Of a DNA stretch of 64,000 bases, positions 36,501 to 60,692 are shown one piece after another. Each line of letters begins with the position of its first letter. Position 1 is the stretch's first letter. A program made the position numbers and the translations under genes. Under the pieces are notes generated by a model. It was not told the DNA's origin and ran no database searches. It saw nothing but the letters and a program-made list of their open reading frames with translations. The DNA lies in assembly GCF_019104725.1 (NCBI RefSeq), contig NZ_JAHRXF010000007.1, forward strand, positions 121,974-185,973, written 5' to 3'. The stretch comes from Streptomyces corallincola. GTDB taxonomy: Bacteria > Actinomycetota > Actinomycetes > Streptomycetales > Streptomycetaceae.

Positions 36501-39500
36501 CGGTCCTCCGGGCCGATGCCCCGAGCCGCCAGCGCGGCGGCCACCGTGTCGGACAGGGCGTCCAGTTCGCCGTAGCCGAGCATGCCGCGGGCGTCCCGCA
36601 CGGCCGGGGCGTCCGGGGTGCGCCGCGCCCACGCGGCGAACAGCTCCGGCACCGTGGCGGGCCGTTCCTCCACGGCCGGACCCGTGCCCCAACCGGCCAG
36701 TCGCACCCGGTCGGCGTCGGTGAGCACGTCGTAGGCGCGCAGCGGGCGGTCGGGGTCGGCGGTGACGGCGGCGAGCAGCCGCACCAGCCGCGCCCCGAGC
36801 CCCTCGACGGTGGCCGCGTCGAACAGCTCGGTCGCGTAGTCCACGGTCACCTCCATCGCGCCCGGCGCGCCCCCGGCGCCGCGGGTCTCGGTGAAGGTGA
36901 ACGACAGGTCGAACTTGCTGACCCCCAGCTCGACCGGCACCGGGGTCACGGCGAGTCCGGGCAGCTCCACCGCGTCCGCGGGGGTGTGGTTCTGGAGCAC
37001 CAGCATCGTCTGGAACAGCGGATGATGGCTCTGTGAGCGCGCCGGGTTGAGGAGTTCCACCAGCCGCTCGAACGGGATGTCCTGATGGGTGTACGCGGAC
37101 AGGTCGAACTCCTTGACCCGGTCCAGGAGTTCGCGGAACGTGGGGTCGCCCGACAGATCGGTGCGCACGACCAGGGTGTTCACGAAGAAGCCGACCAGGT
37201 CGGCGGCGGCCTCGTCGGTGCGTCCGGCGACAGCGGTGCCCAGGGGGATGTCGTCGCCCGCGCCGTGCCGGGACAACAGCAGGGACAGCGCGGCCTGGAG
37301 CACCATGAAGACACTGCTCCCGCCCGCGCGGGCCAGGTCCGCGATGCCCCCGGCGGTCGCGGCGTCCACCCGGAAGGTGCGCGTGGCGCCGGTGTGCCGG
37401 GGCACGGCGGGCCGGGGCCGGTCCCAGGGCAGCTCGACCAGCTCCGGGAGGCCGTCCAACGCCCCCTTCCAGAAGTCGAGTTGACGCGCCATGACGCTGT
37501 CCGGATCGTGCTCCTCGCCGAGCACGTCCCGCTGCCACAGGGTGTGGTCGATGTGGTCCACGGCGAGCGGCGCCCAGCCGGGGGCCGTCCCGCGCACCCG
37601 CGCCCCGTAGGCGTCGGCCAGATCCCGGACGAGCGGGGCGAGCGAGGACCCGTCGGCGGCGATGTGGTGCACCACGACCACCAGCACGTGCGACGTGGAG
37701 GTCAGCCGCAACAGGGTTGCCCTGACGGGGAGTTCACTCTCGATGTCGATGCACTCGGCGGCGGCCCCCGCCACCGCGTCGGTCAGCCGCGCCTCCGTGG
37801 TGTCCCGGACGGTGAACGGCGCCGACCGCGCGCCCGGCTCCACGACGTGCTGGCGGGGCGTGGGCCCGTCCGCGGGGAAGAGCGTGCGCAGCGCGGAGTG
37901 CCGGGCCACCACGTCGGCCAGCGCCGCGCGCAGCACCCCGTGGTCGAGCGGCCCGTCCAGCCGTACGGCGAACGGGATGTTGTAGGTCGCGGACGGCCCG
38001 TCCAGCCGGTGCAGGAACCACAGTCGCCGCTGCGCGTACGACAGCGGCAGCACCGCCGGGCGCTCGCGGCGGGCCAGCGGCGCACGGGCTGGCTCACCCC
38101 CCGCCGCCAGGACGGCGGCCAGGGATGCCACCGTGGGGTGCTCGAACAGGGTGCGGATGTCGGTCTCCGTGCCCAGCGCGGTACGCACCCGGCCCGCCAG
38201 CTTCGTGGCCAGCAGTGAATGCCCGCCCAGCGCGAAGAAGCTGTCGTCCACACCGACCCGGTCCACACCCAGCACGTCCGCGAACAGCCCGGCGAGGATC
38301 TCCTCGTGCGCACCGCGCGGCAACCGTCCCGGCGCACCGGTCCGGACGGCGGGGGCGGGCAGGGCCGCCCGGTCGGTCTTGCCGTTGGAGGTCAGCGGCA
38401 GCGCGTCCAGCGGCACGATCACCGAGGGCACCAGGTAGGCGGGCAGCCGCCGCCCCAGGTGCGCGGCCAGCCGCTCGGGGTCGGCGGTGCGCCCCGGCGC
38501 GGGGACCACATAGGCGGTCAGCACACGATCGCCCGGCAGATCCTCACGCACCAGCACACAGGCCGCCCGCACCGAGGCGTCGGCGCACAGCGCCGCCTCG
38601 ATCTCGGCCGGTTCGATGCGGTGACCGCGCAGCTTGATCTGCTGGTCGGCGCGGCCCACATGGTGCAGCAGCCCGTCCGCGTCCCGGCGCACGACGTCAC
38701 CCGTGCGGTACATCCGCGTGCCGTCCCCCTCGAACGGGTCGGCGACGAACCGGACGGCCGTCAGTCCGGGCCGCCCCGGATAGCCGCGTGCCACCCCGGG
38801 CCCCGCGAGGTACAACTCGCCCTCGGCGCCCGCCGGGACCGGGCGCAGCGCCCCGTCCAGCACATGGGCGCGCACACCGTCCAGGGGGCGGCCGATCGGC
38901 GGCGCGCCCCCGTCCGGCGCGTCCGACGGGACCCGGTACAGGGTGGCGAACGTCGTCGTCTCGGTCGGCCCGTAGACGTTGACGACCGTCGTGCCGGGGT
39001 GGGCGGCGGCCAGCCGCTGGAGGACGCCGGGCGCGGCGGCCTCGCCGCCGCAGGCGGCCAGCCGCAGCAGGCCGAGGGCGCCCGGATCGGTCTCGGCCAC
39101 GACGTTGAACAGCGCGGTGGTCAGGAACGCCGCCGTCACCCCGTACCGCGCGACGAGGTCGCGCAGTGTCGCGGGCTGGAGGGTGCCCTCCGGGGCGACG
39201 ACGATCCGGCCGCCGCCCAGCAGGGGAGCCCAGATCTCGAAGGTGGACGCGTCGAAGACGTATGCGGAGTGCAGCAGGACCGCCTCCACCGCGCCGCCGG
39301 ACCAGGCGCGGTGCGCGGCGAGAGCGGTGATGTCCCCGTGCGTGACGCCCACGGGCTTGGGAACACCGGTCGAGCCGGAGGTGAACATCACGTAGGCGAG
39401 CCGGTCACCCCCCGGCACGGCGGGCAGCGCACCGGGGCGGCGCGGCGCGCCACGCAGCAGCCGTCCGGCCGAATCCACGGTCAACACCGTTATGCGGGAG

Positions 39501-41241
39501 TCGAGTTCACGCACCCAGGGCAGCTCCGCGGTCTCCTCGTCCACGATCACCGCGCGCGGAGCGCAGACCCCGGTCACCACGGTGAGACGGCCCGTGGGCC
39601 AGCGCGGATCGAGCGGAAGATACGCGGCCCCCGCCCGCAACACCCCCAGTGACGCGGTGACATGGGCGGTGGAACGGCCGAGCAGTACGGCCACCGGGTC
39701 CTCGGGGCCGATGCCGTGCCCGGTGAGGGCCGTGGCTAGGTCGGCGGCGAGTTCCTGGAGCCGTCCGTAGGTGAGTTCCTCGCCCGCGCCGGTCACGGCC
39801 ACGGCGTCCGGGCGCCGCGCGGCCTGCCGGGCGACCGCGTCGGGAACACTCAAGGCGGGTTCGGCGAGGACGAGTTCGTCACCGCGTCCCAGCGTGATCA
39901 GCGCCTCGCGCTCCCCGTCCAGCAGCAGCGGCACCGCGTCGGCGCGCACGTCGAGACCGTCCGCCATCGCGGTGAGCAGACCGCGCAGCCGGGCCACCGT
40001 ACGGGCCACCTCCGCCCGGTCCAGCGCGCCGGGGCGGTGGCCGAAGGTGATGCGCAGCGCGTCCTCGCCCGGCGCGATGGTGAGGGTCAGCGGATAGTGG
40101 GCCGCGTCCGTGCCGTCGATGCCGGTGACGTCCAGACCGGGCAGGCCCTGCCGCGCGGTGCGCAACGCCTCCGCGTCCAGCGGGTAGTTCTCGAACACGG
40201 CCAGGGTGTCGAAGAGTTGATCCAGACCGGTCGTGCCCGCGATCTCCGTCAGCCCCACGAACTGGCTGCCCAGCAGCCGCCCCTGCTCCTCCTGGAGCCG
40301 GGTGAGCAGCGTCCGCAGCGTCTCGCCCGGCACCGGACGCACCCGCACCGGAACGGTGTTGATGAACAGGCCGACCATCGACTCCACACCGGGGATCTCC
40401 GGCGGACGGCCGGAGACGGTCGTACCGAACACCACGTCCGCACGCCCGGTGAGCCGGGCCAGCACCAGCCCCCAGGCGCCCTGCACCAGCGTGTTCAGGG
40501 TGAGCCGGGCCTCGCGTGCCGTCTCGCGCAGCCGCAGCGCGGTCGCCCGGTCCAGCTCCAGCACCAGCGACTCCGGCAGCTCCGAGGCCCCGCGCGGCTC
40601 CACCGGCTCCCGCCCCGCCAGCAGCGTCGGCGCCTCCAGCCCGGCCAGCGCCTCCCGCCAGGCGTCCAGCGCGGCGGCCCGGTCCTGTCCGGCCAGCCAG
40701 GCGAGATACGTGCGGTACGGGGTGACGCGGGGCAGCGCACTGTCGTCGCCCTCGCGGGCGTACAGCTCGAACAGCTCGCGGACCAGCAGCGGCAGGGACC
40801 AGCCGTCGAACAGCAGGTGGTGGCTGGTCATCACCAGCCGGTACCGGCCGGGCGCGGTGCGGACCAGGGTGAACCGCATCAGCGGCGGGGTGTCCAGAGC
40901 GAACCGGCGCACCCGGTCGGCCGCCAGGAACGCGGTGAACCCCTCCTCCGGATCGGCCGCCGACGACAGATCCAACTCCGTCACCGGCAAGGGCACTTCC
41001 GCCGCGACCGCCTGCACCGGCTGGTCCAGGTCCTCGTGCAGGAACCCGACCCGCAGGTTGGCGTGGCGGCGCAGCAGGGTGCGCACGGCGGCGTGCAGCG
41101 CGGGCACCCGCACGGTCCCCTCGACGCGGAACACGAACTGCGTGGTGTACACGTCCACGGCGGCGGAGTCGTAGAGCGAATGGAAGAGCATGCCCGCCTG
41201 CAACGGCGTCAGTGGCAGCACGTCCTCCAGCTGGAACCCGG

Positions 41242-41245
<4 letters not shown>
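33599..41245 (-). CDS. Nonribosomal peptide synthetase, modules 5-6 with terminal thioester reductase (C-A-T-C-A-T-TD)
   Basis: A 2548-residue NRPS. C5 (about 1-440) starts [13 protein letters not shown] and has HHLLFDGWS; following an E domain it should be a D-C-L condenser. A5 (about 470-990): specificity residues read D-A-F-F-A-G-V-T-F, aliphatic type; its A3 motif reads TGVPKPVGV, with Pro for the usual Gly. T5 has LGGHSLL near 1009. C6 has HHIAADGSS near 1196. A6: D-A-W-T-V-A-A-V-C, the classic Phe code. T6 LGGHSLL near 2069. After an Ala/Thr-rich linker, the reductase domain (about 2170-2530) has [17 protein letters not shown] and GYARSKW (catalytic Tyr, Lys). There is no thioesterase. 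The preferred GTG at 41245 overlaps the upstream NRPS stop (GTGA); GTG 41260 is an alternative. Confidence 0.93.
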
Positions 41246-56130
<14,885 letters not shown>

Positions 56131-56799
56131 GCGAAAGCGACCTTTGGGGAGAGGTTGTGCGGACAGTAAGCGGAGTGGGCGAGAATTGCGGCCTGGTGGA
56201 CGGGAAGTGAACTCGTGCGAGCGCATTGCGCCGACGCGGAGAAAAGGTGGACCGGGGGAGTGTGGGGGATTATTTCGCTATGCATGGAACGGTGTGGCCG
56301 AAATCTTGTGGCCGATAAGGCGGGGTCGGTCCACGCGCGTAGGAGGGCGCGCTGTGAGCGGGTGCCGGACACCGGACCACCGCAGTGTCGGAGGGGGTGG
56401 GGGGTGAAGGTGGGGTGAGGGCGGCGCGCACGCGCACAGCGGAACGGCGCACTCCGTTCCGTCCGTGCGGGGTGGTCCGGGCAGGGGGCCACGCTCGGTG
56501 CCACGCCCCGCGCGACACCGCCCGCGGAGCGCAGCAACCGCGTGGGAGCGGCCGGTGGAGCGATATGGGACCGCCGTTCGTCGGTGAGATCCAGTCGGCC
56601 CGAGAGCTGTCCCGACGCGGCTCCACCAGGCCGTTGACCCGGCCGCCACGGGCTCGTGCCGACCGCGAGCCCGACTGTCCGGGAACCCGCGCCCGGTCGA
56701 TCGGGAAGCGCGCCGGGCAGGTCAGGAACGGTGCCCGGCAGGTCAAGGACGGTGCCGTCAGGTCAGGGGCCGTGCCCGGCGGCCCTGCCTCCCCGGCGC
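56131..56799. other. 669-bp spacer between the MbtH gene and the first NRPS gene
   Basis: No gene is supported on either strand. The NRPS-proximal half (56160-56320) is clearly AT-richer, with TTATTTCGCTATGCAT and a CGGCCACA direct repeat, as expected for a promoter region; no clean -35/-10 pair was found. The distal part holds a 21-bp tandem repeat (listed). The length suggests that the NRPS genes have their own promoter in addition to any read-through from the MbtH gene. Confidence 0.55.
56713..56780. repeat. Three copies of a 21-bp tandem repeat just after the MbtH gene
   Basis: CAGGTCA recurs at 56718, 56739 and 56759 within units of the form CAGGTCA-GGA-CGGTGCC-CGG. On the transcribed (minus) direction each unit presents YTGACCTG, and the middle one TTGACCTG, which resembles a -35 box. 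Spacing is two helical turns. The array could be a regulator-binding region for the NRPS genes or only a slippage product. Confidence 0.7.
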
Positions 56800-57018
56800 C
56801 TAACGGGCCTCGGACTGCATCGCCCGCACCAGGCTCGCCGGACGCATGTCCGTCCACGCGGCCTCGATCGCCTCCAGGCACTCCTGCCGCGACCGCTCCG
56901 GGCCGTCGCTCCGCCACCCGCCCGGAACCGTGAGATCGGCCGGCCACAGCGAGTGCTGGCCCTCGTCGTTCACGAGCACCAGGAACCGGCCTGTCTCGTC
57001 GTCAAAAGGATTGCTCAT
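56800..57018 (-). CDS. MbtH-family protein (NRPS adenylation partner)
   Basis: A 72-residue MbtH-like chaperone that binds adenylation domains and supports their folding and activity. All signature residues are present: LVNDEGQHSLWP (NxExQxSxWP), VPGGW, and CLEAIEAAWTDMRPASL. It is the first gene of the NRPS locus, on the same strand, 669 bp upstream of the large synthetase. The start ATG at 57018 has a GAGGGGGGG site upstream. It is expected to serve one or more of the six A domains of this locus. Confidence 0.95.
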   Translation of the reverse strand: MSNPFDDETGRFLVLVNDEGQHSLWPADLTVPGGWRSDGPERSRQECLEAIEAAWTDMRPASLVRAMQSEAR

Positions 57019-57822
57019 GACGCCCCCCCTCGGCGGCCTGTGTGCCGCCCTATTCCTCTGAGTTCTCCGGACGGTCGCTTCCGCGACATTCAGCATGTCG
57101 CCCGCCTGTGCCATGTGTCGGACAGACGGGCGATTCTCGGCCCTGGCACGGTAGCACCGATGGGATCGACCTGAATCAGGTTGCCCGTAGTTCAGCCATT
57201 CACGTGGTCACCCTAGGGAAATCTTTCGAAAGGCGCCATGTGATCGGTCAATGCCCGGGCACCTGTTCGCCGAAAGCGTTTTTCTTGCATGCCCAGGGCA
57301 TATGCGGGCCCATATGGCGAAGGCGTTATCAAGTCAATTGCCATGCGAATTAGCGAGTGTTGTCCGATATGGACCGCGCTTTTGCGCCGCACCGTCTGTG
57401 GGGAGACGGGGTCTCTTGGTCAGCGCACGGAAGACGGAGTCACGCTCCCCTGCGCGGGCCATGCGCCCCCGTCGGCATCCGGAATCAGCTCCCCTGCGGC
57501 CTCTGTGCCCTTGGTCAAGGTGTCGTCTCCCGCGTGGCCGCGACGCGTTCGTTCCGGGCGTGGCCTGCTTCCGCCCCTGATGTACCCGAGGCTGCGGACG
57601 CGTTGGTGGGGCTGTTCCCGGACGTCGCGGACCCGGCGGTGGCCCGGCGGACGGCAGAGGCGTCGGCCCGGATGGGAGGGTGGCCGCCGTACGGGTCGTC
57701 GGGCTCGGGCTCGCGCTCGCGGTCGCACCCCGTAGAGGCGGCGAGATGGTCACCGGACAATGCAGGTGGTGGGCCTCCATGTGGGCCCACCACACCACGA
57801 CACGTTCACGGAGCAGAGGCCC
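57019..57822. other. 804-bp spacer upstream of the MbtH gene, AT-richer, possible gene remnant
   Basis: This divergent spacer separates the NRPS locus from the VOC gene. Its middle (57180-57380) has much lower GC than the surroundings, and includes CTTTCGAAAG and CCCTAGGG palindromes, consistent with promoters or an island edge. In frame on the plus strand, 57572-57690 encodes a protein-like segment (PDVPEAADALVGLFPDVADP then AVARRTAEASARMGG) with no good start; it may be the remnant of a gene. No intact gene is supported. Confidence 0.5.
57169..57181. promoter_or_regulatory. 13-bp palindrome upstream of the MbtH gene
   Basis: ACCTGA-A-TCAGGT is a perfect 6-bp dyad with one central base, 151 bp upstream of the MbtH start. 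It is not an iron-box or zinc-box consensus that I recognise. It is a candidate operator for the NRPS locus. Confidence 0.45.
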
Positions 57823-58236
57823 ATGACCCAGCCACCGCACGGAGCCCTGCACCACGTCGAGATATGGGTACCGGACCTCGCCCGTGCCACCGCCTCGCTC
57901 GGCTGGCTGCTGGAGCGGCTCGGGTACGCCGTCCACCAGGACTGGGACGCCGGGCGCAGTTGGCGGCTCGGGCCGACCTACCTCGTCCTCGAACAGTCAC
58001 CCGCCCTCACCGCTGACCGGCACGACCGGTGCCGTCCCGGGCTCAACCACCTCGCGTTCCACATCCGGGACGCCGCGACCGTGGAAGCGCTGGCGGACGA
58101 GGCGCTACAGCACGGCTGGCGCCCGCTGTTCCCCGAACTGCACCCGCACGCGGGAGGCGACGCCCACTACGCGGCCTACCTGGAGAACCAGGACGGCTTC
58201 GAGGTGGAACTGGTGGCGATGGCCACCGCTGATTGA
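57823..58236 (+). CDS. VOC (glyoxalase/bleomycin-resistance fold) family protein
   Basis: A 137-residue single VOC domain with paired beta-alpha-beta-beta-beta modules: LHHVEIWVPDLARATASLGWLLERLGY, then LNHLAFHIRDAATVEALADEAL and YLENQDGFEVELVAM. Metal-ligand candidates are the N-terminal His (LHHVE), His in LNHLAF and Glu in FEVEL. Such proteins can be isomerases, dioxygenases or drug-binding proteins. It is divergent from the NRPS locus, and a role in it is possible but unsupported. ATG 57823 follows GGAGCAGAGG. Confidence 0.88.
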   Translation: MTQPPHGALHHVEIWVPDLARATASLGWLLERLGYAVHQDWDAGRSWRLGPTYLVLEQSPALTADRHDRCRPGLNHLAFHIRDAATVEALADEALQHGWRPLFPELHPHAGGDAHYAAYLENQDGFEVELVAMATAD

Positions 58237-58337
58237 CGCACCTCCGCCACCCTGACGAACATCGCCCGCGCAGCGCCGAACATCCTTCACCGGCAGGCTC
58301 GTGGCGTGAGGGGCAGGGCTCCTGGGCGGAAAAAGGG

Positions 58338-58368
58338 TTGGCCTTCGGCCGCGTGCCGCGCCTAGGCT
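58338..58368 (+). promoter_or_regulatory. Candidate sigma-HrdB promoter upstream of the short ORF and rsgA
   Basis: TTGGCC (58338-58343) and TAGGCT (58363-58368) are separated by 19 bases, slightly long for the vegetative consensus. It lies about 70 bases before the ribosome site of the short ORF at 58435, and would drive the 332-bp spacer region (58237-58568) and rsgA. Confidence 0.5.
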
Positions 58369-58434
58369 GCTTCGCATCGAGGCGGTCTGCCGACCGCCGT
58401 TGTCGGCCGAGCGTTGATCAAGGAGGGATGACCG

Positions 58435-58506
58435 ATGACTGTCGTCGAGCTGGGCATGGCCCGCATCCGGAAGTTCATCCAGTTCTCCTCCGTGGTCTCC
58501 GGCTGA
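58435..58506 (+). CDS. Candidate 23-residue ORF with a strong ribosome site before rsgA
   Basis: AAGGAGG stands eight bases before an ATG that opens MTVVELGMARIRKFIQ and closes FSSVVSG. The peptide is amphipathic and basic in the middle (RIRKFIQF). A second ATG at 58428 gives a different frame that runs into rsgA, but it overlaps the ribosome site. The TGA is 62 bases before the rsgA start. It may be a translated leader of rsgA or an independent small peptide; I do not recognise a family. Confidence 0.5.
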   Translation: MTVVELGMARIRKFIQFSSVVSG

Positions 58507-58568
58507 CCTCACTCCTTGTCCGCGCCCGTGCGCGCGGTGCCGGGGCCACCTTTGTGAAGGGTTTCCCC

Positions 58569-59684
58569 TTGTCTTTCTCTTCTTCGGCTGCTCCGTCAGC
58601 GCATCCGCTCGCCCCGTACGGATGGGACGCGCACTGGGAGGCCGAGTTCGCTCCGTTCGCCGCGCAGGGACTCCTGCCCGGTCGCGTTGTCCGGGTTGAC
58701 CGCGGTCAGTGTGACGTCGTCACCCCGGCCGGTACCGTCCGCGCCGACACCGAGTTCGTCGTCCCCCGCGATCCGATGAAGGTCGTGTGCACGGGGGACT
58801 GGGTCGCCGTCGATCCTGGAGGCAGCGATCCGCTGTACGTACGGACCCTGCTGCCCCGTCGTACCGCCTTCGTACGCTCCACCTCCTCCAAGCGGTCAGA
58901 GGGGCAGATCCTCGCGGCCAACGTCGATCACGCGGTCATCGCGGTCTCCCTAGCCGTCGAACTGGACCTCGGCCGGGTCGAACGGTTTCTTGCGCTGGCC
59001 TGGGAGTCCGGGGCCCAACCGGTCGTCGTGCTTACCAAGGACGACCTCGTGCCGGACCCCGTCACGCTGTCCCACCTGGTGCAGGACGTGGAGACGACGG
59101 CGCCGGGCGTCCCGGTGCTCACCGTCAGCGCGCTGCACGGGGAAGGGCTGGACACCCTCGTTGCCCTGGTCGGCAGCGGGACCAGTGTGCTGCTCGGGCA
59201 GTCCGGCGCGGGCAAGTCCACGCTGGCCAACGCCCTCGCCGGGGCCGACATCATGGACGTCAGGGCCGCGCGGGACATCGACGGCAAGGGGCGGCACACC
59301 ACCACCACCCGCAATCTGCTCCCGCTGCCCACCGGAGGCGTCCTCATCGACACCCCCGGCCTGCGGGGCGTCGGGCTCTACGACGCGAGCAGCGGGGTCG
59401 GCCAGGTCTTCTCCGAGATCGAGGAACTGGCCCGTGAGTGCCGCTTCCACGACTGCGCCCACGAGAGCGAGCCCGGCTGTGCCGTGCGCACCGCCCTCGA
59501 CGACGGTCGGCTCCCCGCCCGCCGCCTGGAGAGCTACCGCAAGCTCCTGCGCGAGAACCAACGGATCGTCGCCAAGACCGACGCCCGCCTCCGCACCGAG
59601 ATCCGCAAGGACTGGAAACGCCGGGGCGCCGAGGGGCGCGCCGCCGCCGAGGCCAAGCGCGGCGGGCAGTGGCAGCGCCAGTAG
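58569..59684 (+). CDS. rsgA: Ribosome small-subunit-dependent GTPase A
   Basis: A 371-residue circularly permuted GTPase that assists late 30S subunit maturation. An N-terminal OB-fold (GRVVRVDRGQCDVVTPAG; VVCTGDWVAVDP) is followed by G4 VVLTKDD, then G1 GQSGAGKST and G3 DTPGLRG. The C-terminal zinc domain is ECRFHDCAHESEPGCAV (Cys-His-Cys). TTG at 58569, eight bases after GAAGG, gives MSFSSSAAPSAHPLAPYGW as in relatives; the longer open frame upstream covers the short ORF and VOC gene end, and is not used. Ends in a basic tail. Confidence 0.94.
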   Translation: MSFSSSAAPSAHPLAPYGWDAHWEAEFAPFAAQGLLPGRVVRVDRGQCDVVTPAGTVRADTEFVVPRDPMKVVCTGDWVAVDPGGSDPLYVRTLLPRRTAFVRSTSSKRSEGQILAANVDHAVIAVSLAVELDLGRVERFLALAWESGAQPVVVLTKDDLVPDPVTLSHLVQDVETTAPGVPVLTVSALHGEGLDTLVALVGSGTSVLLGQSGAGKSTLANALAGADIMDVRAARDIDGKGRHTTTTRNLLPLPTGGVLIDTPGLRGVGLYDASSGVGQVFSEIEELARECRFHDCAHESEPGCAVRTALDDGRLPARRLESYRKLLRENQRIVAKTDARLRTEIRKDWKRRGAEGRAAAEAKRGGQWQRQ

Positions 59685-59780
59685 TCCGTAACGAGTAGCC
59701 AGCGGTTTCATCCGCGATTCGGGATTCTGTATGCGACATCCCGTAGGCCGTGATCCGTAGGCCGTAGGGCGCGATCCGTC

Positions 59781-59850
59781 GCCCGCCGCCCGCCGCCCGC
59801 CGCCCGCCGCCCGCCGCCCGCCGCCCGCCGCCCGCCGCCCGCCGCCCGCC
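59781..59850. repeat. Ten perfect copies of a 7-bp repeat (GCCCGCC) between rsgA and ogt
   Basis: Seventy bases are made of exactly ten GCCCGCC units. Just before it, CCGTAGGCCGT occurs twice (59744-59765). The 391-bp spacer (59685-60075) holds no gene that I can support. A tract this long and pure is likely to vary in copy number between strains. Confidence 0.95.
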
Positions 59851-60075
59851 GCCGGACACCGAGCTTCGGGCTTCGGCGGCTCTACGGGGGTGGGCCCCCT
59901 CTCACTCCAGGGGGCCACCCCCGCCACCCCTGCCCCCTCACACCCCCAACCCCCTCTCCCTGTCGGATTTCCGCCAGCCCCGTCCGCCAGCAAGCCCGAC
60001 ACTGGACCTCAGACCCAGTACGGGGCCACCCCTACGGGCCCCGTCGGACAGCGCGACAGAAAGCCGAGCACCCTC

Positions 60076-60567
60076 ATGGACACCACCTACTGGACGGAGA
60101 CCGACTCCCCGCTCGGCCCCCTGCTCCTCACCGCCGACCCCGACGGCGCTCTCACCTCGCTGTCGGTGCCGGGGCAGAAGGGCGGGCGGACGGTGTTGGA
60201 GGGCTGGCGGCGGGACACCGGGCCGTTCCGGGCCGTAGAGGAGCAGCTCGGTGCCTACTTCGCGGGTGAACTCACTGTGTTCCGGCTGCCGTTGCGCGCC
60301 AGGGGCACCGAGTTCCGGGAGCGGGTCTGGGCCGCGCTGGACGAGGTGCCGTACGGCGGGACCGTCACCTACGGGGAGATCGCGCGGCGGGTCGGGGCGG
60401 CACGGATGGCCGTGCGCGCCGTCGGCGGAGCGGTCGGCGCCAACCCGCTGCTCGTCGTCCGGCCCTGCCACCGCGTCATCGGCGCGGACGGCACCCTGAC
60501 CGGGTACGCGGGCGGACTCGACCGGAAGGTCCACCTGCTGACCCTGGAAGGCGTACTCCCGGCCTGA
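60076..60567 (+). CDS. ogt: Methylated-DNA--[protein]-cysteine S-methyltransferase
   Basis: A 163-residue O6-alkylguanine-DNA alkyltransferase that repairs alkylated guanine by suicide transfer to its active-site Cys. The active-site motif VVRPCHRVIG is complete. The helix-turn-helix recognition region is VPYGGTVTYGEIARRVGAARMAVRAVGGAVGANP. An N-terminal domain (DSPLGPLLLTADPDGALTSL) matches Ogt. ATG at 60076 (MDTTYW) follows a weak site; upstream open frame is spacer. Confidence 0.95.
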   Translation: MDTTYWTETDSPLGPLLLTADPDGALTSLSVPGQKGGRTVLEGWRRDTGPFRAVEEQLGAYFAGELTVFRLPLRARGTEFRERVWAALDEVPYGGTVTYGEIARRVGAARMAVRAVGGAVGANPLLVVRPCHRVIGADGTLTGYAGGLDRKVHLLTLEGVLPA

Positions 60568-60692
60568 CTATCGCATCACCCCTCTGACCTGCGGCTACGC
60601 CGTGCGGGTGGACCCCGCGCGGCGGTTCCCCGGCCCTGCCGAGCCGATGTGGCACGGTCTGCTGCGACGGGCTCCGGAAGGGCGGGTGCGGT

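Noticed and set aside
33428..37036. 1200-codon plus-strand open frame opposite the second NRPS
   Set aside because: Antisense shadow of the reductase and module 6 domains; no recognisable protein features.
56131..56537. Minus-strand ORF of about 145 codons between the MbtH gene and the NRPS
   Set aside because: Composition resembles non-coding sequence, it overlaps the promoter-like AT-rich region and the NRPS start, and shows no domain.
57823..58236. VOC protein as resistance gene of the NRPS locus
   Set aside because: It is divergent and separated by 804 bp; VOC proteins are too diverse for this to be more than a guess.
59781..59850. CRISPR array
   Set aside because: Units are 7 bp with no spacers; it is a simple tandem repeat. 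No CRISPR-like repeat-spacer pattern occurs anywhere in the window.
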